A stretch of DNA of 40,527 bases from Streptomyces antarcticus (GTDB taxonomy: Bacteria; Actinomycetota; Actinomycetes; Streptomycetales; Streptomycetaceae), in NCBI RefSeq assembly GCF_026627255.1, contig NZ_JAPNLM010000046.1, forward strand, positions 1-40,527, in the 5' to 3' direction. How positions within the stretch are numbered: position 1 is the stretch's first letter; every line of letters begins with the position of its first letter. Under the pieces are notes generated by a model. That model searched no databases, was not told where the DNA came from, and worked only from the letters and a program-made list of their open reading frames with translations. Of this stretch, positions 7,498-16,706 are shown piece after piece. The position numbers and the translations under genes were made by a program.

Positions 7498-9009
7498 GTG
7501 GCTCGAGACCGGTTGTACCCGGAGGCAGCGTCGACAGGGCAGGTGCGCATGAGTCTGTCCCTGCGGTTCGCTGCCGGATCGCACAAGGGCATGATCCGCG
7601 AGGGGAACGAGGACTCCGGCTACGCCGGCCCCCGTCTCCTCGCGATCGCCGACGGCATGGGCGGCCAGGCCGCCGGCGAGGTCGCCAGCTCCGAGGTGAT
7701 CTCGACCCTTGTGCAGCTCGACGACGACGTCCCGGGCTCCGACATCATCACCTCGCTCTCCACCGCCGTGCAGCGGGCCAACGACCAGCTGCGCGCGATG
7801 GTCGAGGAGGACCCCCAGCTCGAGGGCATGGGCACCACCCTGACCGCCCTGCTGTGGACCGGCCAGCGCCTCGGCCTCGTCCACGTCGGCGACTCCCGGG
7901 CCTACCTGCTGCGCGACGGCGTCCTCACGCAGATCACCCAGGACCACACCTGGGTGCAGCGTCTCGTCGACGAGGGCCGCATCACCGAGGAGGAGGCGAC
8001 GACCCACCCGCAGCGCTCCCTCCTGATGCGCGCGCTCGGCAGCGGCGACATCGTCGAACCCGACCTCTCCATCCGCGAGGTCCGGGCCGGCGACCGCTAC
8101 CTGATCTGCTCCGACGGGCTGTCCGGCGTGGTCTCCCACCAGACCCTGGAAGAGACCCTCGCCGACTACCACGGCCCCCGCGAGACCGTGCAGTCGCTGA
8201 TCCAGCTCGCGCTGCGCGGCGGCGGTCCGGACAACATCACCTGCATCGTCGCCGACGTCCTCGACACCGACAGCGGCGACACGCTCGCCGCCCAGGTGAG
8301 CGACACCCCGGTCGTCGTCGGCGCGGTCGCCGAGAACCAGCACCAGCTCTTCGACGGCGGCAACGCCATGCACACCCCGGCCGGCCGCGCCTCCGGACTC
8401 GGCCGCCAGGCCCCCCCGCCCGCCGGCTCCTTCGGCCCGCCCGGCAGCGGCGAGGCCCCCGGCTACGGGTACGCGGACTCCGGCCAGGGCGGCGGCGGGT
8501 ACGGCAGCTTCGGCGAAGCCGACGGCTACGACTCCGACTCCGGGTACGAGGACACGTACGACAAGCCCCGCAGGCGCCGCAGCAAAGGGCGCAAGTGGAC
8601 CACCCGTACGCTGATGCTGCTGCTCGTCGCCGGAGTCATCGGCGGCGGCCTCTACGCCGGCTGGCGCTGGACGCAGACCCAGTACTACATCGGCGTCAAG
8701 GGCGACCACGTCGCGCTGTTCAAGGGCATCAGCCAGAAGCTCGGCCCGGTGGAGCTCTCCAAGGTGGAGACCGACCGGCCCGACATCGAACTGAAGTACC
8801 TGCCGCCCTTCAAGCTGAAGCTCGTCCAGGCCACCATCAGCGAGAGCAGCCTCGACGGCGCGCGCGAGAAGATCGACGACCTCGGTCTCCAGGTGTCCGC
8901 CTGCAAGAAGGACGAAGAGCGCCGCAACGCCGAGGCGCAGAACCAGACACCCGCCGCCGGCCTGACTCCCGCGGAGCAGCAGCTGGTCGGCCTGTGCGGA
9001 AAGCAGTAG
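7498..9009 (+). CDS. pstP: PstP-type PP2C Ser/Thr phosphatase
   Basis: A 503-residue metal-dependent phosphatase opposing PknB. The PP2C domain covers about residues 20-260 with the metal-binding Asp residues in GNEDSG, ADGMGGQAAG, SDGLSG and GPDNIT. A Gly/Tyr/Pro-rich linker (about 290-355), a basic stretch, one transmembrane helix (about 368-390) and an extracytoplasmic tail of about 110 residues with two Cys follow. This is the PstP architecture, although the tail is longer than in mycobacteria. The GTG at 7498 is chosen for the GGAGG nine bases upstream; ATG at 7549, immediately before the conserved SLSLRFAAGS, is the alternative. Confidence 0.93.
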   Translation: MARDRLYPEAASTGQVRMSLSLRFAAGSHKGMIREGNEDSGYAGPRLLAIADGMGGQAAGEVASSEVISTLVQLDDDVPGSDIITSLSTAVQRANDQLRAMVEEDPQLEGMGTTLTALLWTGQRLGLVHVGDSRAYLLRDGVLTQITQDHTWVQRLVDEGRITEEEATTHPQRSLLMRALGSGDIVEPDLSIREVRAGDRYLICSDGLSGVVSHQTLEETLADYHGPRETVQSLIQLALRGGGPDNITCIVADVLDTDSGDTLAAQVSDTPVVVGAVAENQHQLFDGGNAMHTPAGRASGLGRQAPPPAGSFGPPGSGEAPGYGYADSGQGGGGYGSFGEADGYDSDSGYEDTYDKPRRRRSKGRKWTTRTLMLLLVAGVIGGGLYAGWRWTQTQYYIGVKGDHVALFKGISQKLGPVELSKVETDRPDIELKYLPPFKLKLVQATISESSLDGAREKIDDLGLQVSACKKDEERRNAEAQNQTPAAGLTPAEQQLVGLCGKQ

Positions 9010-9040
9010 ACACACGCGGGCGCAGGGGGCCTGCCACACC

Positions 9041-10465
9041 ATGAGCGTTGTCACCAACACGACCACCATCGGCGCCATCGAGCTGCCGAGCCGGCGGAAC
9101 ACCGAGCTGATGCTGCTCGGGTTCGCCGTGGTCATCCCGATGTTCGCCTACGCCAACGTGGGCCTCGCGATCAACGGCAAGCTGCCGCCCGGCATGCTGG
9201 TCTACGGCCTCGGCCTCGGCGCGCTCGCCGGGGTCGCGCACCTCGTCGTGCGCCGCTACGCGAAGTACGCCGATCCGCTGCTGCTGCCGCTGGCCACCCT
9301 GCTCAACGGACTCGGGCTCGTCTTCATCTGGCGCCTGGACCAGTCCGAGCGGCTGCAGAACCTCGCGAAGCGCTCCTTCGGCGCGTTCTCCCCCTCCGCG
9401 CCCAACCAGATGCTGTACACGGCCGTCGGCATCGCCCTGTTCGCCGCCGTCCTGCTGCTGCTCAAGGACCACCGCGTCCTGCAGCGGTTCACGTACATCT
9501 CGATGGCCGGCGCCCTGGTCCTGCTGATCCTGCCCGTCATCCCGGGTCTGGGCGCGGACGTCTTCGGCGCGAAGATCTGGATCAGCGTCGGCGGGTTCTC
9601 CATCCAGCCCGGCGAGTTCGCGAAGATCGTCATCGCGATCTTCTTCGCCGGCTACCTGATGGTGAAGCGCGACGCCCTGGCCCTGGCCAGCCGCCGCTTC
9701 ATGGGCCTCTACCTGCCGCGCGGCCGCGACCTCGGCCCGATCCTGATGATCTGGGCGATGAGCCTGCTCGTCCTGATCTTCGAGAACGACCTCGGCACCT
9801 CGCTGCTCTTCTTCGGCATGTTCGTGATCATGCTGTACGTGGCCACCGAGCGCACCAGCTGGATCGTCATCGGCCTGCTGATGTCGGTGGGTGGCGCCGT
9901 CGTCGTCGCCTCCTTCGCCAGCCACGTCCAGGCCCGCGTCACCGCCTGGCTCGACCCCTTCGCCTGCTACACCACCTCGGGCGCCTGCGAGCAGGTCGGC
10001 CAGTCCCTGATGAGCTTCGGGTCCGGCGGTGTCCTCGGCACCGGCCTCGGGCAGGGCCACTCGGACCTGATCCTCTTCGCCGCGAACTCCGACTTCATCT
10101 TCTCCACCGTCGGAGAAGAGCTGGGCCTCGCCGGCGTGATGGCCTTCCTGCTGATCTACGGGCTCATCATCGAGCGGGGCGTCCGCACCGCCCTGGCCGC
10201 CCGCGACCCCTTCGGCAAGCTCTTCGCCATCGGACTGTCGGGCGCCTTCGCCATCCAGATCTTCGTCGTCGCCGGCGGGGTCATGGGCCTCATCCCCCTC
10301 ACCGGCATGACGATGCCCTTCCTCGCGTCCGGCGGCTCCTCCGTCCTCGCCAACTGGGCCCTCATCGGGATCCTCATCCGGATCAGCGACACCGCACGCC
10401 GACCTGCCCCGGCTCCCGCTCCGTCCCCCGACTCCGAGATGACCCAGGTGGTCCGCCCGTCATGA
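9041..10465 (+). CDS. RodA/FtsW-family SEDS peptidoglycan polymerase
   Basis: A 474-residue polytopic membrane protein of the SEDS family with about ten hydrophobic segments. Recognisable parts are GAKIWISVGGFSIQPGEFAK (residues about 176-195), the NDLGTSLL segment with the conserved Asp, and the C-terminal FSTVGEELG and TGMTMPFLASGGSS blocks. SEDS proteins polymerise lipid II into glycan strands with a class B PBP partner; the partner here is the next gene, whose ATG overlaps this stop (ATGA). In this operon the protein is commonly named RodA or FtsW; its non-division role is inferred from position, since the division ftsW lies in the dcw cluster. Confidence 0.94.
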   Translation: MSVVTNTTTIGAIELPSRRNTELMLLGFAVVIPMFAYANVGLAINGKLPPGMLVYGLGLGALAGVAHLVVRRYAKYADPLLLPLATLLNGLGLVFIWRLDQSERLQNLAKRSFGAFSPSAPNQMLYTAVGIALFAAVLLLLKDHRVLQRFTYISMAGALVLLILPVIPGLGADVFGAKIWISVGGFSIQPGEFAKIVIAIFFAGYLMVKRDALALASRRFMGLYLPRGRDLGPILMIWAMSLLVLIFENDLGTSLLFFGMFVIMLYVATERTSWIVIGLLMSVGGAVVVASFASHVQARVTAWLDPFACYTTSGACEQVGQSLMSFGSGGVLGTGLGQGHSDLILFAANSDFIFSTVGEELGLAGVMAFLLIYGLIIERGVRTALAARDPFGKLFAIGLSGAFAIQIFVVAGGVMGLIPLTGMTMPFLASGGSSVLANWALIGILIRISDTARRPAPAPAPSPDSEMTQVVRPS

Positions 10466-11925
10466 ACAAGCCCCTGCGCCGCATCTCTCTGTTCTGCGGG
10501 CTGCTCGTCCTCGCCCTGCTGATCCGGACCAACTGGCTTCAGTACGTGCAGGCCGAGGAGCTCAGCACGCGCAAGGAGAACCGCCGGGTCCAGATCGCCC
10601 AGTACGCGACCGAGCGCGGCAACATCATCGTGAAGGGCAAGCCGATCACCGGCTCGGTCGCGACGAACGGCAGCGACTTCGAGTTCAAGCGGACCTACGA
10701 GGAGGGGCCCCTGTGGGCCCCCGTGACGGGCTACGCCTCGCAGGCCTTCGGCGCCACCCAGCTCGAATCGCTCGAGGACGGCATCCTCACCGGCAACGAC
10801 GACCGGCTCTTCTTCGACCGCACGGTCGGCATGTTCACCGGGGAGAAGAAGCAGGGCGGCAACGTCATCACGACGCTCAACCCCGACGCCCAGCGGGCCG
10901 CCTTCAAGCAGCTGGGCAAGAACAAGGGCGCGGTCGCGGCGATCGACCCGCGCACCGGCGCCATCCTCGCCCTGGTCTCCACCCCCTCGTACGACCCGTC
11001 GAGCTTCGCCGGCAACTCCAAGGACGACGAGAAGGCCTGGGTCTCGCTGAAGGACGCCGAGGACAAGAACCTCGTCAACCGCGCCCTGCGCGAGACCTAC
11101 CCGCCCGGCTCCACCTTCAAGGTCGTCACCGCCGCCGCCGCCCTCGAGCACGGGGTCGTCACCGACATCAACGCGCCGACGGACACCCCGGAGCCGTACA
11201 TCCTGCCGGGCACCAAGACGCCGATGGTCAACCACGCGAGCGGCTGCGAGAAGGCCCCGCTCAACGAGGCCATGCGCGTCTCCTGCAACTCCGTCTTCGC
11301 CAACCTCGGCAACAAGGTCACCCGCGACAAGATGGTGGAGACCGCGGAGAAGTTCGGCTTCAACAACGACAAGATCGACATCCCGGTCCGCGCCTTCGCC
11401 AGCGTCTACGACAAGAAGATGAGCCCGGACGGCAACGCCCTGAGCTCCATCGGGCAGTTCAACACCGCCGCGACCCCGCTCCAGATGGCCATGGTCACCG
11501 CCGCCATCGCCAACGACGGCAAGCTGATGAAGCCGTACATGGTGGACCAGCTGACCGCGCCCAACCTCGACCTCATCGAGAAGCACGACCCGCAGGAGAT
11601 GAGCCGGCCCCTCTCCGCCGCCAACGCGCAGAAGGTCCGGGAGATGATGGTCAACGTCGTCGAGACCGGCACCGGCGCCCCGGCCAAGATCAACGGAACC
11701 ACGGTCGGCGGCAAGACCGGCACCGCCCAGCACGGCGAGGGCAACAAGAAGCGCCCGTACGCCTGGTTCATCTCCTACGCCGAGAACCCGGACAAGAGCT
11801 CGCCCGTCGCCGTCGCCGTCGTCATCGAGGACAGCGGCGCGGACCGCGAGAACATCAGCGGCGGCGGCCTCGCCGCCCCGGTCGCCAAGGCCGTGATGGA
11901 AGCCGTGCTGAAGGGCCAGCGGTGA
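10462..11925 (+). CDS. pbpA: PbpA: class B penicillin-binding protein
   Basis: A 487-residue transpeptidase with one N-terminal membrane anchor (about residues 7-25), a dimerisation/pedestal region (about 40-150) and a transpeptidase domain (about 155-480). The three catalytic motifs are visible: STFK with the acylated Ser near 216 (PPGSTFKVV), SCN near 273 and KTGTAQ near 417. It crosslinks stem peptides in the periplasmic-side wall and should work with the SEDS protein, from which it is translated by a four-base overlap. Mycobacterial PbpA is regulated by PknB phosphorylation, which fits this operon. Confidence 0.95.
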   Translation: MNKPLRRISLFCGLLVLALLIRTNWLQYVQAEELSTRKENRRVQIAQYATERGNIIVKGKPITGSVATNGSDFEFKRTYEEGPLWAPVTGYASQAFGATQLESLEDGILTGNDDRLFFDRTVGMFTGEKKQGGNVITTLNPDAQRAAFKQLGKNKGAVAAIDPRTGAILALVSTPSYDPSSFAGNSKDDEKAWVSLKDAEDKNLVNRALRETYPPGSTFKVVTAAAALEHGVVTDINAPTDTPEPYILPGTKTPMVNHASGCEKAPLNEAMRVSCNSVFANLGNKVTRDKMVETAEKFGFNNDKIDIPVRAFASVYDKKMSPDGNALSSIGQFNTAATPLQMAMVTAAIANDGKLMKPYMVDQLTAPNLDLIEKHDPQEMSRPLSAANAQKVREMMVNVVETGTGAPAKINGTTVGGKTGTAQHGEGNKKRPYAWFISYAENPDKSSPVAVAVVIEDSGADRENISGGGLAAPVAKAVMEAVLKGQR

Positions 11926-11958
11926 GCCGGTGCGAGCCGGACACGAACCGCGAACGGC

Positions 11959-11975
11959 GGGGCCCGCGGGGCCCC
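11959..11975. other. Short GC-rich hairpin after pbpA
   Basis: GGGGCCC and GGGCCCC form a 7-bp stem around GCG, 34 bases after the pbpA stop. There is no T-run, so it may be a weak attenuator or mRNA-stability element rather than a terminator. Confidence 0.35.
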
Positions 11976-12148
11976 CACGGTGATCCGCGTCACTGAATCC
12001 GGGCGGATACGAGCGTACGGTACCGGTCCGGTATCAGCCTGTGGCCACGAACCGATCACCGACGATCGGCCGGTAGCCTTTGCGCGAACAGCACACCGCC
12101 GGACCACACACAGGTGCGGTCGGGACTGACGGAGAGGGCTGGAACGTT

Positions 12149-14200
12149 ATGGAAGAGCCGCGGCGCCTCGGCGGCCGGTACGAGCTGAGCCACGTGCTCG
12201 GCCGTGGTGGCATGGCCGAGGTCTACCTCGCCCACGACACCCGGCTCGGCCGTACCGTCGCCGTCAAGACCCTGCGTGCCGACCTCGCCCGCGACCCGTC
12301 CTTCCAGGCCCGGTTCCGGCGCGAGGCCCAGTCGGCCGCGTCCCTGAACCACCCGGCGATCGTCGCCGTCTACGACACCGGCGAAGACTACGTCGACAAC
12401 ATCTCCATCCCGTACATCGTGATGGAGTACGTCGACGGGTCCACCCTGCGCGAGCTCCTGCACTCCGGCCGCAAGCTGCTGCCCGAGCGCACCCTGGAGA
12501 TGTGCATCGGCATCCTCCAGGCGCTGGAGTACTCGCACCGCGCCGGCATCGTGCACCGCGACATCAAGCCCGCCAACGTGATGCTGACCCGCACCGGCCA
12601 GGTCAAGGTCATGGACTTCGGCATCGCGCGCGCCATGGGCGACTCCGGCATGACCATGACGCAGACCGCGGCGGTCATCGGCACGGCCCAGTACCTCTCG
12701 CCCGAGCAGGCCAAGGGCGAGCAGGTCGACGCGCGCTCCGACCTGTACTCGGCCGGCTGCCTGCTCTACGAACTCCTCAGCGTCCGGCCCCCGTTCGTCG
12801 GCGACTCCCCCGTGGCCGTCGCCTACCAGCACGTACGGGAAGAGCCCCAGCCACCCTCCAACTTCGACTCCGAGATCACGCCCGAGATGGACGCGATCGT
12901 GTTGAAGGCGCTGGTCAAGGACCCCGACTACCGCTACCAGTCCGCCGACGAGATGCGCGCGGACATCGAGGCCTGCCTCGACGGCCAGCCCGTCGCCGCC
13001 ACCGCCTCGATGGGCGCGGGCGGCTACAGCTACCCCGACCAGGGCCACGGCTACGGCCACCAGGGCTACGACCAGCCCACCACCGCGTTGCGCTCCGCCG
13101 AACACGGGCAGACGGCGATGATGTCGCCCATGCCTCCGGGCGGGGGCGACGGCGGGTACGGGTACGGCGATCAGAGCGGCTACGACCAGGGCCCGAACCG
13201 CCGCCAGAAGAAGAGCAAGGCGTCCACGATCCTCCTCGTGGCGGCCGGCATCCTCGTCCTCGTCGGCGCGATCCTCATCGGCCGCTCCCTCTCGGGCGGC
13301 GGCGCCGACAACCGCCCCGCGGTGCCCAAGCTCGTCGGCCAGACGCTGGAGCAGGCGCAGAAGAGCGGCGCCAACGCCGGGGTCAAGGTCGAGAAGGGGG
13401 CCGACGAGCCCTGCGAGGGCCAGGCCAAGGGCAACGTCTGCTCGCAGAACCCGGAGGCCGGCTCCAAGGTCGACAAGGACTCCACGGTCACGGTGAAGAT
13501 CTCCTCGGGCGCGCCCCCTGTGGCGGTGCCCGACGTGCTGCGGGTCCCGTTCGAGGAGGCGGAGACGGCGCTCAAGGCCAAGGGCTTCCAGGTCGAGCGC
13601 AAGACCCAGGAGTCCGACAGCACCCCGGGAGTCGTCCTCGAGCAGAACCCCAAGGCCGGCACCCAGGCCCAGAAGAACGACGTCATCACGCTGACGGTGG
13701 CCAAGGAGCAGTCCAAGGCCACGGTCCCGGACCTGCTGGGCAAGTCGCGGGAAGAGGCGGTCAAGCTCCTCACCGCCGCCAAGCTGAAGCTCGGCAGCAC
13801 GACGGAGACCGAGTCACCCGGCGCCACCCCGAAGACGGTCATCGCGCAGCAGTTCGCGGCCGGCGAGGCGATCGATATCGGCAAGACGGTCAACATCACC
13901 GTCGCCAAGGCGGCGCAGACGGTGCAGGTGCCGAACCTGGCCGGCAAGACGGTCGACCAGGCCAAGGACGAGCTGAAGCGGGCCAATCTGGTGTTCGGCT
14001 CGGTCCTGTCGGGTCCGACCGACGACAAGGCGACGGTGATCCTCTCCGACCCGCCGGTGAACACCGCGCTCCCCAGCGGTTCCGCGGTCAACGTCCGCAC
14101 CGTCCCGGGCCAGCAGGACGGCGGCAACAACGGCGGCGGTAACAACGGCAACAACGGCGGCGGTGGCGGCGGCTTCATCGGCGGTCTGGGCGGCCGCTAG
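12149..14200 (+). CDS. pknB: PknB-type Ser/Thr protein kinase with four PASTA repeats
   Basis: A 683-residue receptor kinase. The kinase domain (about 11-275) has the Gly-rich loop GRGGMAEVY, Lys40, HRDIKPAN with catalytic Asp138, DFG at 156-158 and the activation-loop threonines Thr171/Thr173 that PknB autophosphorylates. A Tyr/Gly/Gln-rich juxtamembrane segment (about 290-350), one transmembrane helix (about 360-383) and four extracellular PASTA repeats (beginning VPKL, VPDV, VPDL and VPNL) follow. A Gly/Asn-rich tail, unusual relative to mycobacterial PknB, ends the protein. PASTA repeats bind muropeptides/lipid II, linking wall state to phosphorylation of FhaA, FhaB and PBPs. Its 223-base upstream gap suggests an additional promoter. 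Confidence 0.96.
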   Translation: MEEPRRLGGRYELSHVLGRGGMAEVYLAHDTRLGRTVAVKTLRADLARDPSFQARFRREAQSAASLNHPAIVAVYDTGEDYVDNISIPYIVMEYVDGSTLRELLHSGRKLLPERTLEMCIGILQALEYSHRAGIVHRDIKPANVMLTRTGQVKVMDFGIARAMGDSGMTMTQTAAVIGTAQYLSPEQAKGEQVDARSDLYSAGCLLYELLSVRPPFVGDSPVAVAYQHVREEPQPPSNFDSEITPEMDAIVLKALVKDPDYRYQSADEMRADIEACLDGQPVAATASMGAGGYSYPDQGHGYGHQGYDQPTTALRSAEHGQTAMMSPMPPGGGDGGYGYGDQSGYDQGPNRRQKKSKASTILLVAAGILVLVGAILIGRSLSGGGADNRPAVPKLVGQTLEQAQKSGANAGVKVEKGADEPCEGQAKGNVCSQNPEAGSKVDKDSTVTVKISSGAPPVAVPDVLRVPFEEAETALKAKGFQVERKTQESDSTPGVVLEQNPKAGTQAQKNDVITLTVAKEQSKATVPDLLGKSREEAVKLLTAAKLKLGSTTETESPGATPKTVIAQQFAAGEAIDIGKTVNITVAKAAQTVQVPNLAGKTVDQAKDELKRANLVFGSVLSGPTDDKATVILSDPPVNTALPSGSAVNVRTVPGQQDGGNNGGGNNGNNGGGGGGFIGGLGGR

Positions 14201-14240
14201 CGACCAGCCGCGGGCCGTAGGCCCCGGCGCCGGTACGGAA

Positions 14241-14276
14241 AAGGTCCGGTTCCTCCTCAGGGAGGGGCCGGACCTT
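14241..14276 (+). terminator. Terminator of the pknB operon
   Basis: A 16-bp stem (two G-U pairs) with a TCAG loop, starting AAGGTCCGG and ending CCGGACCTT, 40 bases after the pknB stop and followed by TCGTC. Strong hairpin without a long T-run, as is common in Streptomyces. Confidence 0.8.
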
Positions 14277-14351
14277 CGTCGTAGGGGCCTCCGTACGGGC
14301 CGTGGCGAGGCCGTGAAGGCGGCGTGGGGGCCTCCGGGCTCCCCGGTTCCT

Positions 14352-14387
14352 CCCTGGAGCCTCCCGGGTGCCCGTGAGGCTCCAGGG
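14352..14387 (-). terminator. Candidate terminator of the sortase block
   Basis: CCCTGGAGCCTC and GAGGCTCCAGGG form a perfect 12-bp stem with a 12-base loop, 54 bases beyond the stop of the minus-strand sortase gene. Convergent partner of the pknB terminator. Confidence 0.6.
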
Positions 14388-14441
14388 GCGCCCGGCGGGC
14401 ACCGGGTCCGCGGCGGCCTCGGCCCGGGGCCGCCCGCTTCC

Positions 14442-15224
14442 TCAGCGCAGTTCCGCCGGGAGGCCGCGGTCGGCGTTCACCTTCTCCGTCCGGACCAGCT
14501 CGCCCCAGACGACGTAGCGGTACTTCGAGGTGTACACGGGCGTGCAGGTCGTCAGCGTGATGTAGCGGCCGGGTGCCGTGCGGCCCGACTCCTTCGGGAC
14601 CGGGCTGATCACGTCCACGTTGTACTTCGAGGTCTGCCGCAGCTCCGCGAAGACCTTGTAGACGTACCAGGTGTCGCGCGTCTCGAAGACGATCGCGTCG
14701 CCGTCGCGGACCTTGTCGATGTTGTGGAACTTCGCCCCGTGGCCGTCCCGGTGCGCGGCGAGCGAGAAGTTCCCGGACGCGTCCCACGGCAGCGCCGACT
14801 TCACCGGTTCGGTGTAGTAGCCGGCCACGCCGTCGTTCAGTACGTCCGGCGCCGTGCCCCGTTTGACGAGCACCTCGCCGTTCTTCATCGCCGGCACGTG
14901 CAGGAAGCCGACGCCGCCCCCGGTGTCCAGCGCTCCCGGCTCCGCGGGCTCGGAGGGGCCGGGCGCGGGGGGAGCGAGCCACTGCTGGCGGATCTCGTCG
15001 CCCCGCACCGACGCCTGCCGGTCCGCGAGCACGTTCGTCCACCACAGGGAGTACGCGACGAACAGGCCCAGCACCAGGCCCACGGTGATCAGGAGTTCGC
15101 CCAGCAGGCTCAGGAAACCGGCGAGGACACTGCGGCGCCCGGCCGGCCGGCCGGTGTCGCAAGAGGCGTCGTGGGGGGCGGCGGCAGCGTCGGCAGGACG
15201 GCGGCGGTGGCTGGAAGGTGACAC
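14442..15224 (-). CDS. Class E sortase
   Basis: A 260-residue membrane-anchored transpeptidase. After a Pro/Ala/Arg-rich cytoplasmic start, one transmembrane helix lies at about 34-60. The extracytoplasmic sortase domain (about 105-255) has His158 (AAHRDGHG), Cys227 (TLTTCTP) and Arg236 (YTSKYR). The TLTTC signature, WxxN upstream of the domain and N-terminal anchor are typical of actinobacterial class E sortases, which attach LAXTG-type proteins such as chaplins to the wall. No sorting substrate is encoded nearby. GTG start at 15224; the stop of the upstream sortase gene is 22 bases before it. Confidence 0.93.
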   Translation of the reverse strand: MSPSSHRRRPADAAAAPHDASCDTGRPAGRRSVLAGFLSLLGELLITVGLVLGLFVAYSLWWTNVLADRQASVRGDEIRQQWLAPPAPGPSEPAEPGALDTGGGVGFLHVPAMKNGEVLVKRGTAPDVLNDGVAGYYTEPVKSALPWDASGNFSLAAHRDGHGAKFHNIDKVRDGDAIVFETRDTWYVYKVFAELRQTSKYNVDVISPVPKESGRTAPGRYITLTTCTPVYTSKYRYVVWGELVRTEKVNADRGLPAELR

Positions 15225-15246
15225 TGCGGATTCGTCCTTCGGGCGG

Positions 15247-16071
15247 CTACGAGCTGGTCAGCGCGGGTGGCGGGCCCTCGCTGCGGGGACGTTCTCCGGT
15301 CATCCTGCCCCATACGATCATCCGGTAGGTGCTGGTGAACTCCGGGGTGCAGGTGGTCAGCGTGATGTACCGGCCGGGAGAAGTGAACCCCGAGCCCTCC
15401 GGCACCGGCTTCAGCACCGCGACGTTCGTCGGCGGGGTCTGCGCCAGCGCCGAGGTCATCTCGTACGTGTAATAGGCGTCCCGGGTCTCGACCACGACCG
15501 GATCGCTCGGCACCAGCCGGTTGATGTAGCGGAACGGCTCGCCGTGCGTGTTCCGGTGGCCCGCCACCGCGAAGTTGCCCCGCGCGTCCGAGGGCATCGC
15601 CGTCTTCAGCGAGCCCTCGCCGTAGTGCCCGACCATGCCCCGGTCCAGCACCTTCGGCTTGCTGATCCCCTCCGCCACCGGCACCCTCACGTCCAGCTTC
15701 GGGATGTGCAGGATGGCGAAGCCCTGTCCCGGCTCGAACGCCGACACCGCCGGGACGCCGGCCCCGGTCTCGGGCGCCCGTTCCCAGGTCTGCCGGAGCG
15801 AGCCGGCGGCGCCGTTCGCCGTCCGCTGCGCGAGGAGGTTCGTGTACCAGAGCTGGTAGGCGACGAACAGCAGCATCACCAGGCCCAGCGTGATGAACAG
15901 CTCGCCGCCCAGCCGGCTCGCGACGATCAGCGGACCGCCCGACGCCGGCCGCCTGCGCCGCCGTCCGCCGCGCCGCCGTGTCTGCCTCGCGGACCGTTTC
16001 GCCGCCTCCTGTGCGGCCCTGCGTCGCGCGGCCCGGCCCTCCGTGGGCGCGGACGGCGCGAGCGTGGTCAC
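15247..16071 (-). CDS. Class E sortase
   Basis: A 274-residue sortase. A very basic N-terminal tail (about residues 12-42, many Arg) precedes the membrane helix (about 55-75). The domain (about 115-260) carries His172 (VAGHRNTHG), Cys241 (TLTTCTPEF) and Arg250 (TSTYR). Its GTG start overlaps the stop of the pabA-type gene by four bases (GTGA), so it is probably translated by coupling. It closely resembles the following sortase, suggesting tandem duplication; S. coelicolor also carries adjacent sortase genes at this locus. Confidence 0.93.
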   Translation of the reverse strand: MTTLAPSAPTEGRAARRRAAQEAAKRSARQTRRRGGRRRRRPASGGPLIVASRLGGELFITLGLVMLLFVAYQLWYTNLLAQRTANGAAGSLRQTWERAPETGAGVPAVSAFEPGQGFAILHIPKLDVRVPVAEGISKPKVLDRGMVGHYGEGSLKTAMPSDARGNFAVAGHRNTHGEPFRYINRLVPSDPVVVETRDAYYTYEMTSALAQTPPTNVAVLKPVPEGSGFTSPGRYITLTTCTPEFTSTYRMIVWGRMTGERPRSEGPPPALTSS

Positions 16072-16706
16072 GCGACGGCCTTGCCCACCACCGGGGCCAG
16101 CCCCACCGACCGCTCCACGGCGCCGGCGTCACCGCAGCGCACCAGCCAGTTCGCGAGCATCCGGTGCCCCCACTCGGTCAGCACCGACTCGGGGTGGAAC
16201 TGCACGCCTTCCACGTCGTGCTCCCGGTGGCGCAGGCCCATGATGATCCCGTCCTCCGTTCGCGCCGTGACCTCCAGCGTGTCCGGGAGGGTCAGGGGCT
16301 CGGCGGCCAGCGAGTGGTAGCGGGTCGCGGTGAACGGCGACGGCAGCCCCTCGAACACCCCGAGGCCCTCGTGCACCACGGGCGAGGTCTTGCCGTGCAG
16401 CAGCTCCGGAGCCCGGTCCACGACCCCGCCGTACGCGACCGCCATCGACTGCATGCCCAGGCAGACGCCGAAGACCGGAACACCGGTGTCAGCGCAGTGC
16501 CGGACCATGTCGACGCAGATCCCGGCCTCCTCGGGGGTGCCCGGGCCGGGGGACAGCAGGACGCCGTCGAATCCGTCCTGCGCGTGCTTGAGGGCTACCT
16601 CGTCGTTGCGCAGCACCTCGCATTCGGCGCCGAGCTGGTAGAGGTACTGGACCAGGTTGAAGACAAAGCTGTCGTAGTTGTCGACAACCAGAATGCGCGC
16701 GTTCAC
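16068..16706 (-). CDS. pabA: Aminodeoxychorismate/anthranilate synthase glutaminase component
   Basis: A 212-residue class I glutamine amidotransferase. The triad is visible: Cys82 (FGVCLGMQ), His171 and Glu173 (VQFHPES), plus the oxyanion motif SPGPGTP. It releases ammonia from glutamine for the chorismate-using subunit in p-aminobenzoate (folate) or anthranilate (tryptophan) synthesis. The chorismate-binding subunit is not in the window, so PabA versus TrpG is not settled; the gene at this locus in Streptomyces is generally called pabA. GTG start at 16706 overlaps the upstream small-protein stop (GTGA), and the stop overlaps the sortase start. Confidence 0.92.
   Translation of the reverse strand: MNARILVVDNYDSFVFNLVQYLYQLGAECEVLRNDEVALKHAQDGFDGVLLSPGPGTPEEAGICVDMVRHCADTGVPVFGVCLGMQSMAVAYGGVVDRAPELLHGKTSPVVHEGLGVFEGLPSPFTATRYHSLAAEPLTLPDTLEVTARTEDGIIMGLRHREHDVEGVQFHPESVLTEWGHRMLANWLVRCGDAGAVERSVGLAPVVGKAVA

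Noticed and set aside
6943..10060. Long minus-strand frames opposite fhaB, pstP and rodA
   Set aside because: Low-complexity Val/Gly/Asp/Arg translations antisense to well-recognised plus-strand genes.
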